A stretch of DNA of 25,190 nucleotides from positions 1-25,190 of the forward strand of contig UQUZ01000037.1 of NCBI GenBank assembly GCA_900544375.1, given 5' to 3'. A program made the translations under genes and the position numbers. Positions 7,457 through 15,057 of the stretch are shown here, one piece after another; positions within the stretch are counted from its first letter, which is position 1, and the number at the start of each line of letters is the position of its first letter. Origin of the DNA: an uncultured Oscillospiraceae bacterium. GTDB lineage: Bacteria > Bacillota > Clostridia > Oscillospirales > Acutalibacteraceae. The notes beneath the pieces are model-generated. The model was not told the origin of the DNA, made no database searches, and was given only the letters and a program-made list of their open reading frames with translations.

Positions 7457-8740
7457 ATGAACAAGCAACCGGTAAGCGTACGAAGCCTTTTCGGTTTTCC
7501 CATTGTGCGCGGCATAGGCCGTGATTACACCATCCCGCAGGTTGACCTAAGCGCGGAGCCGGACGGAATCCAGCCGCTTATCACGGTGGACGGCAGTCGT
7601 CCATACCTCGGCCATCCGGATTCCATTCTCACCAAAACAGGGGAAATCCTCACCTTCTTCCCCGCCGGGCATGGGCGCGGCGCGGTGCTTGGCCGCATAA
7701 GCGCAGATGAGGGACGAAACTGGCACTCCCTCGAAAATACGCCCAAGAGCTGGGAAAAATCCCGCGAAACGCCCACTGTCTACCGCCTGGAATTTGCGGA
7801 TGCGCAAAGGCCCGATCAGCTCATCCTGATCTCCGCCAATACGGACTGGCCTGGGGACAAGGGGCCGGGCGGCTTCAACTGCTCCCTCTCCGCGGACGAA
7901 GGAAAAACCTGGAGCGAATTTGAATGCTTCTATGAAAAAAACTCCGCCCATCCCGTTGTGCCCATCGTTGCGATGAGCGCATTAACAAGGCTCAAGGAAA
8001 ATGGCCGGTTTGTGGATCGATGGTTGGGCATTTTCCATGATAAACATTTTATCAATTACAGAACGATCCTCACCTTCGACGGTGGCGGCCGTATGCATTG
8101 GAGTCCTCCTGAGCCCTATTTTTCAACCTATCGGGCGATCGAAAAAGGCTCGAAAATGTGCGAAGTGGAGATGATCCGGTCAGACGGTGGACAGGGCGAT
8201 GAACTTTGCCTGATTACCCGCAGCCAAACAAAAAAGGTCAATTCGTTGATCTCCTTTTCCCAGGATGAGGGAAAAACCTGGTCTACCCCGCGTGAACTGC
8301 CTGCTGCGCTCAACGGCGAGCGGCACAAGGCGGAATGGACGAAAGACGGGCGGCTCTTCATCACCTTCCGCTCCATTGAGCGCAGCCCGGATAAAAACCG
8401 CATCCATCAGGAAAAAGGCCATGAAAAACGCGGCTGGTACAGCGAGGGCTGGATCGCCTGGGTCGGCGCCTACGACGATTTGAAACAGGGCCGTGAGGGC
8501 CAATATCGCATTAAAATCGCGCACACCTATTTAGACGGTCAAACAGCTCCCGAACCCGTCGCCAACGGCGACACAGGCTACTGCGGCAACATTGTGCTTG
8601 AGGACGGCACGATCTTCACCTGCACCTACGGTCGCTTCGGAGATACCTATCAAAATCAGGAAGGGAAAAGCGCTTTGCGCACCTACATCGCTTCCCGGCG
8701 GATCAATCTGGCTGTGACAGACCGCCTGGCAGCAAAATAA
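7457..8740 (+). CDS. Sialidase-family (Asp-box beta-propeller) protein, apparently cytoplasmic
   Basis: A 427-aa protein with three clear Asp-box repeats (S-x-D-x-G-x-x-W): SADEGRNW (82-89), SADEGKTW (145-152) and SQDEGKTW (268-275), plus a weak one near 207-215. These mark a six-bladed sialidase-type beta-propeller. Candidate active-site residues are arginines around 103-110, 288 and 305, Glu in CEVEMIRSDGG (235-245) and Tyr375 in DTGYCGN; these assignments are tentative. No signal peptide is visible. It could be an intracellular sialidase, a trans-sialidase-like enzyme or a propeller of other specificity. The gene sits 24 bases after rnfB with AGAAAGG upstream, so it is probably cotranscribed with rnf, and it is a close paralogue of the next gene. 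Confidence 0.75.
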   Translation: MNKQPVSVRSLFGFPIVRGIGRDYTIPQVDLSAEPDGIQPLITVDGSRPYLGHPDSILTKTGEILTFFPAGHGRGAVLGRISADEGRNWHSLENTPKSWEKSRETPTVYRLEFADAQRPDQLILISANTDWPGDKGPGGFNCSLSADEGKTWSEFECFYEKNSAHPVVPIVAMSALTRLKENGRFVDRWLGIFHDKHFINYRTILTFDGGGRMHWSPPEPYFSTYRAIEKGSKMCEVEMIRSDGGQGDELCLITRSQTKKVNSLISFSQDEGKTWSTPRELPAALNGERHKAEWTKDGRLFITFRSIERSPDKNRIHQEKGHEKRGWYSEGWIAWVGAYDDLKQGREGQYRIKIAHTYLDGQTAPEPVANGDTGYCGNIVLEDGTIFTCTYGRFGDTYQNQEGKSALRTYIASRRINLAVTDRLAAK

Positions 8741-8752
8741 AGGGGAAGAAAA

Positions 8753-10090
8753 ATGATTACGACTATTTTCCGCATCGTAGCGCAATTTATGGCCGCTCTG
8801 TTCTGCTTTATTCCGGCGCTAATCGGAAGCTATACCACAGGATCAAATTACACAATCCCACAGATTGACCTGAGCGCCGCGCCGGCGGGCGTATCCGCCG
8901 AATTTGCAGAGCTCTACGAGCAGACTGTGGTGGACGACAGCCGGAACTATCTGGCTCACCCAGATTCCATCCTGCTCAAAAACGGAAATATCCTAACAAT
9001 GTATCCCGCCGGGCACGGCAAAGGCGCTGTTCTTAATAAAGTGAGCACCGATGGCGGCCGGAGTTATTCCTCTACCATCGCAAACACCCCCGCGAGTTGG
9101 GTGAACTCACAGGAAACCCCCACGGTTTACAGGCTCCAGTTCACAGACGAGCAGATGCAGGATAAGCTCATTATGATCTCCGCCAACCCCGACTGGGGGA
9201 GCGGCTCGACCGGCGGCTTCAACTGCTCTCTCTCCTCCGATGAGGGGCAAACTTGGACGGAATTCCAAACCTTCTACGGGGAAGGGCAGTTTCCGAAGGT
9301 CATCCCGATCGTTGCGATGAGTTCCTTGACGCAGCTCAAGGAAAACGGCCGGTTTGTCGACAAATGGATGGGCATTTTCCACGATGCGAAGTTCACCAAT
9401 TTTAAAACCATTCTGACCTTTGACGAGCAGGGCAATATGCGCTGGTCGATGCCGGAGCCGTACTTTGTGCAGCATTGGGTGCGGCAATATGCCACCAATA
9501 TGTGCGAGGTGGAGATCATCCGCTCTGATGGCGGGCAAGGCGATGAACTGTGCCTGATTACCCGGAGCAATACGAAAAAGTGCAATTCGCTGATCTCCTT
9601 TTCCCAGGATGAGGGCAAAACCTGGTCGAAACCCGTGGAGGCACCCGCCGCGCTCAACGGCGAGCGGCATAAAGCCGAATGGACAAAAGATGGCCGTCTC
9701 TTCATCACCTTCCGCTCCATTGAACGCGATCCCGTCAAAAACAGCCTCTATTCCGATAATGCAGAGCGCGGCTGGTATAGCGAGGGCTGGATCGCTTGGG
9801 TGGGAACCTATGAGGATCTGAAAAACAACATGGAGGGCCAGTACCGCCTCAAGCTCGCCCACACCTATCTGGATGATCAAACGCACCCGCAGATTACAGC
9901 GGGTGCGGACACCGGCTATTGCGGCAACGTTGTGCTGGACGATGGCACGATCGTAACCAGCTCCTACGGGAAGTTTGATCCAGATAAAACCTATATCGAC
10001 GATGCCGGAAACACTGTGATAAAAACTTCCATTATCTCCAAACGGATTGATCTATCCCTAACAGACCGCCTTGCAGGAAGCAAAAACTAA
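8753..10090 (+). CDS. Sialidase-family protein with N-terminal signal/anchor
   Basis: A 445-aa paralogue of the preceding protein, nearly colinear with it and with long identical stretches, e.g. HKAEWTKDGRLFITF and GGQGDELCLITRS. Asp boxes lie at residues 98-105, 161-168 and 284-291. It differs at the front: residues about 3-25 are hydrophobic, so this copy is probably exported or membrane-held. A short segment (about 45-60) before the first blade is also absent from its partner. Substrate is unknown; the family includes exo-alpha-sialidases. AGGGGAAG precedes ATG, and the gap to the upstream gene is 12 bases. The pair looks like a tandem duplication. It is the last gene before the terminator at 10098. 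Confidence 0.75.
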   Translation: MITTIFRIVAQFMAALFCFIPALIGSYTTGSNYTIPQIDLSAAPAGVSAEFAELYEQTVVDDSRNYLAHPDSILLKNGNILTMYPAGHGKGAVLNKVSTDGGRSYSSTIANTPASWVNSQETPTVYRLQFTDEQMQDKLIMISANPDWGSGSTGGFNCSLSSDEGQTWTEFQTFYGEGQFPKVIPIVAMSSLTQLKENGRFVDKWMGIFHDAKFTNFKTILTFDEQGNMRWSMPEPYFVQHWVRQYATNMCEVEIIRSDGGQGDELCLITRSNTKKCNSLISFSQDEGKTWSKPVEAPAALNGERHKAEWTKDGRLFITFRSIERDPVKNSLYSDNAERGWYSEGWIAWVGTYEDLKNNMEGQYRLKLAHTYLDDQTHPQITAGADTGYCGNVVLDDGTIVTSSYGKFDPDKTYIDDAGNTVIKTSIISKRIDLSLTDRLAGSKN

Positions 10091-10097
10091 ATAAATC

Positions 10098-10134
10098 GCC
10101 CGCAATGCGCAAAACGGCGCGGCGCGGGCTTTTC
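10098..10134 (+). terminator. Intrinsic terminator of the apbE-rnf-sialidase unit
   Basis: GCCCGC (10098-10103) pairs with GCGGGC (10124-10129). An inner GCGC pair (10107-10110 / 10117-10120) extends the stem, and TTTTCCTT follows. It lies 8 bases after the stop of the second sialidase-like gene. Confidence 0.75.
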
Positions 10135-10227
10135 CTTGGATAAACTGTTTTAAAATTTCCGACGCACTTGAAGTGGATGCAGCGAAGCTGCTGGAATGCA
10201 GAGAATAACCGACAGACGATTTTTAAG

Positions 10228-10277
10228 CAAAAACGCCCCGCGCTCCTCCATTTTCGACGGAAGGGCACAGGGCGTTT
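10228..10277 (-). terminator. Intrinsic terminator of mgtE
   Basis: On the minus strand, AAACGCCC pairs with GGGCGTTT (10231-10238 / 10270-10277), with partial inner pairing of a Cys-codon-free Pu/Py stretch, and the strand continues into a T-rich tail (GTTTTTGC). It lies about 23 bases after the mgtE stop, so the two convergent units each have their own terminator. Confidence 0.7.
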
Positions 10278-10299
10278 CACTTGCCTACATAGGGATACT

Positions 10300-11658
10300 T
10301 TACAACAGAAACGCATGCGCAAGCGCAAAATAAATCGCAAGTGTCAGCGCATCCACAATTGTCGTAATCATCGGCCCGGCCATAAGCGCCGGGTCCAAAT
10401 GGATGAGCTTTGCAAAAATAGGCAACGTACAGCCGATGCATTTTGCCGCAACCACCGCGCAGAACAATGCCGCGCAGATGACGAGGTAGACCGGCAAAGT
10501 CGCCCCTCCAAAAATCAACAGCCGCAGGAAATTAACAACTGCAAGGACCGTGCCGCAGATGAGCGACACACGCAGCTCCTTGAACAGGACGATAAAATAA
10601 TCCTTAATGGTGATTTCGCCCAGGGCAAGGCCGCGGATAATCAATGTAGAGGTCTGATTGCCGGAATTTCCGCCCGTATCCATCAGCATAGGGATCGCGG
10701 CGGTCAGGCCTACTACGACGGAAAGCATGCTTTGATAGTTCTCAATGATCTTCCCGGTAAACGTGCCAGAAATCATCAGCACCAGCAGCCAGACGATACG
10801 ATTCCCAGCCAAGCGAAAAACGCCGGTTTTGAGGTATTCGTTTCCCGTCCCGGAGGGATGCATAAGGGCCATCTTTTCAAAATCCTCTGTGTTTTTTTCC
10901 TCGATAACGTCAACGATATCGTCAATCGTAATCACGCCTACCAGCCGCTTTTCGTTATCGACGACCGGAACGCTCAAAAGATCATATTTTCGGGCAAGAT
11001 CCGCCACATCCTCCTCATCCTCGAGCGTGGATACAAAGATGAGCTGCTGATCATCATCCATCAAATCACGCACCAGCGAATCCGCTTTGGCAAACAAAAG
11101 CCTGTGCAGCGGCAACGTGCCGACCAGATGCCGGGCATTATCAATGCAGTAGGCCGTATATACGGTTTCATCGTCGATGCCACTGGAGCGAATCCGATCG
11201 ATCGCCTCCGCCGCCGTTAGGCGATCGTGCAGCTGCACCATCTCAATGGTCATGATGCTGCCGGCCGAATTGTCAGGGTACTGTAAAAAGCGATTAATCA
11301 GCTTGCGTGTTTCCGGATCGGAATTGGCAAGCACGCGTGTGACAACGTTTGCGGGAACCTCCTCCAGGAAATCGACCGTGTCGTCAAGGAACAGATCGTC
11401 CAGCAGGCTGGACAGCTCGTTATCCGTAATCGTCCCCACGATGTGGGACTGACGGTCCGGATCAAGATAAGAGAATACATCCGCAGAGATATCCTTCGGA
11501 AGAATTCGGAATGCAATCGCCATGCCTTCATTTGAAAGCTCCTGCAAAAAATCCGCAATATCAACCACGTTCATCTCCGCCAGCTCATCACGTAGGGCGG
11601 AGAGCTGGTTTGTTTGCAGCAGATGGTACAACGCCTCAAAATTGTAGTTAGTTTCCAA
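10300..11658 (-). CDS. mgtE: Magnesium channel/transporter MgtE
   Basis: MgtE is a homodimeric Mg2+ channel of the inner membrane, gated by cytoplasmic Mg2+ binding. Numbering from an upstream GTG at 11667, an N domain covers residues about 10-135, two CBS domains cover about 139-262, and five membrane helices cover about 288-455. The family signature PMLMDTGGNSGNQ is at 326-338, and the selectivity helix GPMITTIVDALTLAIYF, with its conserved Asp, is at 431-447. The full-length protein is about 450 aa, normal for the family. I place the start at TTG 11658 because GAAGGTG lies 6 bases upstream of it; the GTG three codons earlier has no properly spaced site. The gene is monocistronic, with its own promoter, structured leader and terminator. 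Confidence 0.93.
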   Translation of the reverse strand: METNYNFEALYHLLQTNQLSALRDELAEMNVVDIADFLQELSNEGMAIAFRILPKDISADVFSYLDPDRQSHIVGTITDNELSSLLDDLFLDDTVDFLEEVPANVVTRVLANSDPETRKLINRFLQYPDNSAGSIMTIEMVQLHDRLTAAEAIDRIRSSGIDDETVYTAYCIDNARHLVGTLPLHRLLFAKADSLVRDLMDDDQQLIFVSTLEDEEDVADLARKYDLLSVPVVDNEKRLVGVITIDDIVDVIEEKNTEDFEKMALMHPSGTGNEYLKTGVFRLAGNRIVWLLVLMISGTFTGKIIENYQSMLSVVVGLTAAIPMLMDTGGNSGNQTSTLIIRGLALGEITIKDYFIVLFKELRVSLICGTVLAVVNFLRLLIFGGATLPVYLVICAALFCAVVAAKCIGCTLPIFAKLIHLDPALMAGPMITTIVDALTLAIYFALAHAFLL

Positions 11659-11870
11659 TGGTAACACCTTCTTTGCGCACAGCGCGAAAGGGCAGGCACG
11701 GCAAAACCCGTGCCCGGAAGCCAGATGCTACCGGTTGATCACACAGGAAAGGCCGCGCCGGGCTCCTCCGGCTGTGGTATAATATCGATCGGGAACACGC
11801 GGTCTATGCGCGCCTGTACTGTCCAAGTGCGGCCCACCTCCGTTTGTTTTGAATTCTGCATTCCCAGTTC
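11659..11870 (-). promoter_or_regulatory. Structured mgtE leader with candidate leader-peptide frames
   Basis: About 210 nt of leader separate the promoter from mgtE. A perfect CGGAGGTG is followed 8 bases later by TTG 11826, opening a 32-codon frame that ends at 11728. An overlapping frame from ATG 11861 to 11739 encodes 40 aa ending in the acidic/proline-rich IPQPEEPGAAFPV. Downstream there is a GCCGG/CCGGC hairpin and a stronger hairpin GGCACGG-6 nt-CCGTGCC (11695-11714). The conserved core of the M-box magnesium riboswitch (GGTGAGGCTCC-like) is not present. A role as a translated, Mg-responsive leader is inferred. Confidence 0.4.
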
Positions 11871-11876
11871 TTTTTT

Positions 11877-11905
11877 AGTCTAATCGTTTTTTCGTGTAAA
11901 GTCAA
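11877..11905 (-). promoter_or_regulatory. mgtE promoter
   Basis: On the minus strand TTGACT (11900-11905) and TAGACT (11877-11882) are separated by exactly 17 bases. Transcription would begin near 11870, about 210 bases before the mgtE start. A weaker alternative (TAGACC / TATTAT) exists inside the leader at about 11779-11806. Confidence 0.6.
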
Positions 11906-12041
11906 GCGAAAGCGCAAAAAAAGAACAGAACGCGCAAGAATGAATGCCAGTCACAAATTTTGGGTTAAATCGCTCCTTTCAAGTTCAAAATCAGCCAAAT
12001 TCAGATTGTTTTAAAACACATTAAAAAAATATTTTTTTTAC
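11906..12041. other. AT-rich divergent intergenic region
   Basis: This stretch separates mgtE from the phage-type cluster transcribed the other way. It is clearly more AT-rich than its surroundings and carries long A and T runs at about 12022-12040. I see no convincing gene. A weak TTGTTT / TATTTT pair (12006-12011, 12030-12035) could be a rightward promoter, but the match is poor. Together with the inverted repeat that follows, it is the only place where control signals for the phage-type cluster could lie in the window. Confidence 0.4.
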
Positions 12042-12079
12042 CCCCGTTTTGTTGCACGGTTTGATGCAACAAAACGGGG
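12042..12079. repeat. Perfect 15-bp inverted repeat upstream of the phage-type cluster
   Basis: CCCCGTTTTGTTGCA (12042-12056) is matched exactly by its reverse complement (12065-12079) with an 8-base centre. Neither side is followed by a convincing T tract: rightwards it reads AGTTTTGCAT, and leftwards it runs first into A residues. A simple terminator is therefore unlikely. It lies 45 bases before the first terminase gene and is a candidate operator or RNA switch. Confidence 0.7.
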
Positions 12080-12124
12080 AGTTTTGCATATGGGTGAAAT
12101 CATTTTTCAGGAAGGGATGAAGCA

Positions 12125-12598
12125 ATGGAATCCTTAAGTGAACGCGAGCTCCTTTTTTGCGCCTATTACAGCCGAACGCACAGCGTGCGAGAGGCGGCGG
12201 CACGGGCCGGATTCCGCCGCAAGCCGGAGCTCAACGGCATCCGCCTGTTGGAAAAGGAAAGCGTACGCGTGGAGATTGAGCGGCTGGAGCAGCGCCTTCA
12301 CACCGAGCAGGAAATTCGGGATGGCTACCGCAGGCTCGCCTTTGGGCCGGTCACAGATGCGGTGAAGCTTTTATTTCTGGAAGAGGCGCCATCACCCGGC
12401 CAATTGGAGGAAATGGATCTTTTCCCGATCACAGAGATCAAACGCCCGCGCACCGGCGGCATTGAAATGAAATTTTGCGACCGGCTCAAGGCGCTCGAAA
12501 AGCTGGCACAGCTGGAAGCACAGGAAACGCAGGAAAACGGAGCTTCCTTCTATCAAGCGCTGGAAAGCGGCGCGCGCGCCTTGCGGGGAGAGAGGTGA
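12125..12598 (+). CDS. Phage terminase small subunit
   Basis: A 157-aa protein with an N-terminal helix-turn-helix-like part (ELLFCAYYSRTHSVREAAARAGF, residues about 8-30), a pattern seen in terminase small subunits that bind packaging sites. A middle segment (VTDAVKLLF, then the IKRPRTGGIEMKFCDRLKALEKLAQL stretch) fits the PBSX XtmA-type family. It recognises phage DNA and hands it to the large subunit. AGGAAGGGA lies 7 bases before ATG. The large subunit follows 4 bases after the stop, as expected. It is the first gene of the cluster. Confidence 0.8.
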   Translation: MESLSERELLFCAYYSRTHSVREAAARAGFRRKPELNGIRLLEKESVRVEIERLEQRLHTEQEIRDGYRRLAFGPVTDAVKLLFLEEAPSPGQLEEMDLFPITEIKRPRTGGIEMKFCDRLKALEKLAQLEAQETQENGASFYQALESGARALRGER

Positions 12599-12602
12599 AA
12601 CC

Positions 12603-13862
12603 ATGCCGGAAAATATGAGATTTCAGCCTTTTTCCAAAAAACAGCTCACCGTGCTGACCTGGTGGTGCCGGGGGAGCCCCTATTCCCGCTGTGATAGCAT
12701 TCTCTGCGACGGCGCAGTGCGCAGCGGCAAAACAATATGTATGTCCCTTTCATTTCTCGCGTGGGCGTTTTACCAGTTTTCCGACGCCTCTTTTGCCATC
12801 TGCGGCAAAACGGTCGCCTCACTGCGGCGCAATGTGGTGCAGCCGCTGTTGCCTGCCCTGCGTGAACTGGGCTTTACCTGCACGGAGAAACTCTCCCGCA
12901 ATATGATCGAAATCAGCCGCGCAGGCAGGCAAAACCACTTCTATCTTTTTGGTGGACGGGATGAATCCTCCGCTTCGCTCATCCAGGGCATGACGCTTGG
13001 CGGTGTATTGCTCGATGAAGTAGCGCTCATGCCGCGCTCCTTTGTGGAGCAGGCGCTCGCGCGCTGCTCGCTGGAGGGCTCAAGATTTTGGTTCAACTGT
13101 AACCCGGAGCATCCGCAGCATTGGTTTCATGAAGAATGGGTGTTGAAGGCGAAAGAAAAAAATTGCCTCTACCTGCATTTCACCATGCGGGATAATCCCT
13201 CGCTGACACCCGCAATCTTGAAACGCTATGAAACGCTTTACAGCGGCGCGTTTTATGAACGCTTCGTTGAAGGAAAATGGGTGGCGGCGCAGGGGCTGGT
13301 TTATCCCATGTTCGGCAGCCATCTGGTTGCCGAACCACCGCAAGACTGCGGCAGCTACTATCTCTCCTGCGACTATGGCACGGTAAACCCATTCTCCTGT
13401 GGCCTGTGGGGGGAACGAGAGGGCACCTGGTACCGCCTGCGGGAGTATTATTATGATTCCCGCAGAGAGGGACGGCAAAAAACGGACGAGGAATACTATG
13501 CCGAGCTGGAAACACTGGTCAGCGGATTGCCCGTACATGCCGTCATCGTGGACCCTTCCGCAGCAAGTTTTATCGCCTGCATCCGCCGCCATCAAACCTA
13601 TCGTGCGATTCCGGCGCAAAATGAGGTGCTGGACGGCATCCGGCGGGTGTCGGATGCCTTGAAAGAGGGCAAGCTGCGCATCTCCCCCGCCTGCCGAGAT
13701 ACCATCCGGGAATTCGGCCTCTATCGCTGGGACATCCGCGCCGCCAAAGACGCGCCGCGCAAAGAGCATGACCATGCAATGGATGATATCCGCTATTTTG
13801 TAACCACCATCCTGTGCAGGGAGGAGGAGGGCTTTTATGCGCTTGCTACCGAGCGGCGGTAA
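12603..13862 (+). CDS. Phage terminase large subunit (PBSX family)
   Basis: The ATP-driven DNA packaging motor and nuclease. In this 419-aa protein the Walker A motif GAVRSGKT is at residues 37-44, and Walker B GGVLLDEV with catalytic Glu is at 133-140. The nuclease acidic residues lie in SCDYGT (D257), IVDPSA (D317) and HAMDDIRYF (D394/D395). All catalytic elements are present and the length is normal, so the motor appears functional. GAGAGGTGAAACC provides the ribosome binding site. The C-terminus is followed 28 bases later by the portal gene. Confidence 0.95.
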   Translation: MPENMRFQPFSKKQLTVLTWWCRGSPYSRCDSILCDGAVRSGKTICMSLSFLAWAFYQFSDASFAICGKTVASLRRNVVQPLLPALRELGFTCTEKLSRNMIEISRAGRQNHFYLFGGRDESSASLIQGMTLGGVLLDEVALMPRSFVEQALARCSLEGSRFWFNCNPEHPQHWFHEEWVLKAKEKNCLYLHFTMRDNPSLTPAILKRYETLYSGAFYERFVEGKWVAAQGLVYPMFGSHLVAEPPQDCGSYYLSCDYGTVNPFSCGLWGEREGTWYRLREYYYDSRREGRQKTDEEYYAELETLVSGLPVHAVIVDPSAASFIACIRRHQTYRAIPAQNEVLDGIRRVSDALKEGKLRISPACRDTIREFGLYRWDIRAAKDAPRKEHDHAMDDIRYFVTTILCREEEGFYALATERR

Positions 13863-13890
13863 GCCCTTCCATCAAGAAAGGAGGAAGCAA

Positions 13891-15057
13891 ATGATCTTCC
13901 GAAAACGCAAGCAAACGCTTTCGCCCGCAGGGGCCGCGTCAGTGCCGCAGACAGCGCCACAGCAGCCCTACGGGGAGTTGATGCGGTATACGCCCCTCGC
14001 ACCCCTTGAGGGGCGGCTTTATGAAATGCTGCGCGAAGCGGTGCCAATCATCGACGCGGCAATTGTGAAGCTCATCCGGCTAACTGGGGGATTCACCGTC
14101 TCCTGTACGGATGGGCAGGCACAGAGGCTGCTGGAGGAATTCTTGACGAACGTTCCCGTTGGAGGCTGCCAAAAAGGAATAGCGGCGTTTCTGGATACTT
14201 ATTTTGACCAGCTGCTCACTTTCGGCACTGCCGCAGGGGAGATGGTGCCGCTTGCCACAGGGAGAATGGCGCTTTATAACGCGCCGCTCTGCGCGCTAGA
14301 GCTCAGGCGTGGCCAGAGCGCATTGCAAACGACGATCTGCCGCAGGGGGCCGAGCGGCGAGGCCATACCAGTCCCACACCCGGAACGCGTGCTTCTATCC
14401 GTACTCAACCCGCACGCCGGGCAGCTCAGCGGCAATTCCATTTTGAAGGGGCTTCCCTTTATCAGCAAAATCCTGCTACAAATCTACCAAACAATCGGCC
14501 TTAACTGGGAGCGCGTGGGAAATGTGCGCTTCGCCGTGACCTACAAGCCCCACAATGACGCAATGGATCGTGCCTTCGCCAAAGAGCGCGCCCTTCAAGT
14601 GGCGAAGGAATGGGGCGAAGCGATGAATGCAGGCGGGCGCGTAAAAGATTTTGTGGCTGTAGGCGATGTGGACATCCGCGTGATCGGCGCGGATAATCAA
14701 ATTTTAGATAGCGAAGTACCCGTGCGCCAGATGCTGGAGCAGATTGTAGCCAAAACAGGATTGCCGCCCTTTCTGCTGGGGCTGAACTGGTCGTCTACGG
14801 AGCGGATGTCCTCCCAGCAGGCGGATGTGCTCACCAGCGAGCTGGAAAGCTATCGCCGCATCTTAACCCCGGTGATCGAAACCGTTTGCCGAACCTATCT
14901 GCGTCTGAACGGCTGCCTGAGCGGCCTGCGGGTGATATGGGACGATATCACACTACAGGATGAGGTAGAGCTTGCACGGGCACGCCTCTACCATGCACAG
15001 GCCGCCTTGCTAGAAACGCAGCAAACCACAGGAAAGGAGCCAAAAAGGGATGGATGA
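13891..15057 (+). CDS. Phage portal protein
   Basis: The portal forms the dodecameric ring through which DNA enters the capsid. This protein has 388 aa, shorter than the PBSX portal as I recall it. It shows the portal-like C-terminal half: a segment with VRQMLEQIVAKTGLPPFLLG, followed by the S-S-x-x-R-M-S-x-x-Q-A long helix region and a helical tail. The position between large terminase and protease supports the call. I chose ATG 13891, directly behind the sequence AAAGGAGGAAGCAA; an in-frame ATG at 13837 lies inside the terminase gene. Eight bases of its end overlap the next gene. Confidence 0.85.
   Translation: MIFRKRKQTLSPAGAASVPQTAPQQPYGELMRYTPLAPLEGRLYEMLREAVPIIDAAIVKLIRLTGGFTVSCTDGQAQRLLEEFLTNVPVGGCQKGIAAFLDTYFDQLLTFGTAAGEMVPLATGRMALYNAPLCALELRRGQSALQTTICRRGPSGEAIPVPHPERVLLSVLNPHAGQLSGNSILKGLPFISKILLQIYQTIGLNWERVGNVRFAVTYKPHNDAMDRAFAKERALQVAKEWGEAMNAGGRVKDFVAVGDVDIRVIGADNQILDSEVPVRQMLEQIVAKTGLPPFLLGLNWSSTERMSSQQADVLTSELESYRRILTPVIETVCRTYLRLNGCLSGLRVIWDDITLQDEVELARARLYHAQAALLETQQTTGKEPKRDG

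Noticed and set aside
10168..11220. 350-aa plus-strand frame antisense to mgtE
   Set aside because: Its composition (Arg, Gln, His, Asn) is that of an antisense shadow, and mgtE on the other strand has complete family motifs.
11659..11905. M-box magnesium riboswitch upstream of mgtE
   Set aside because: I looked for the conserved GGTGAGGCTCC-type core and its partner elements on the minus strand and did not find them; a covariance-model search would settle it.
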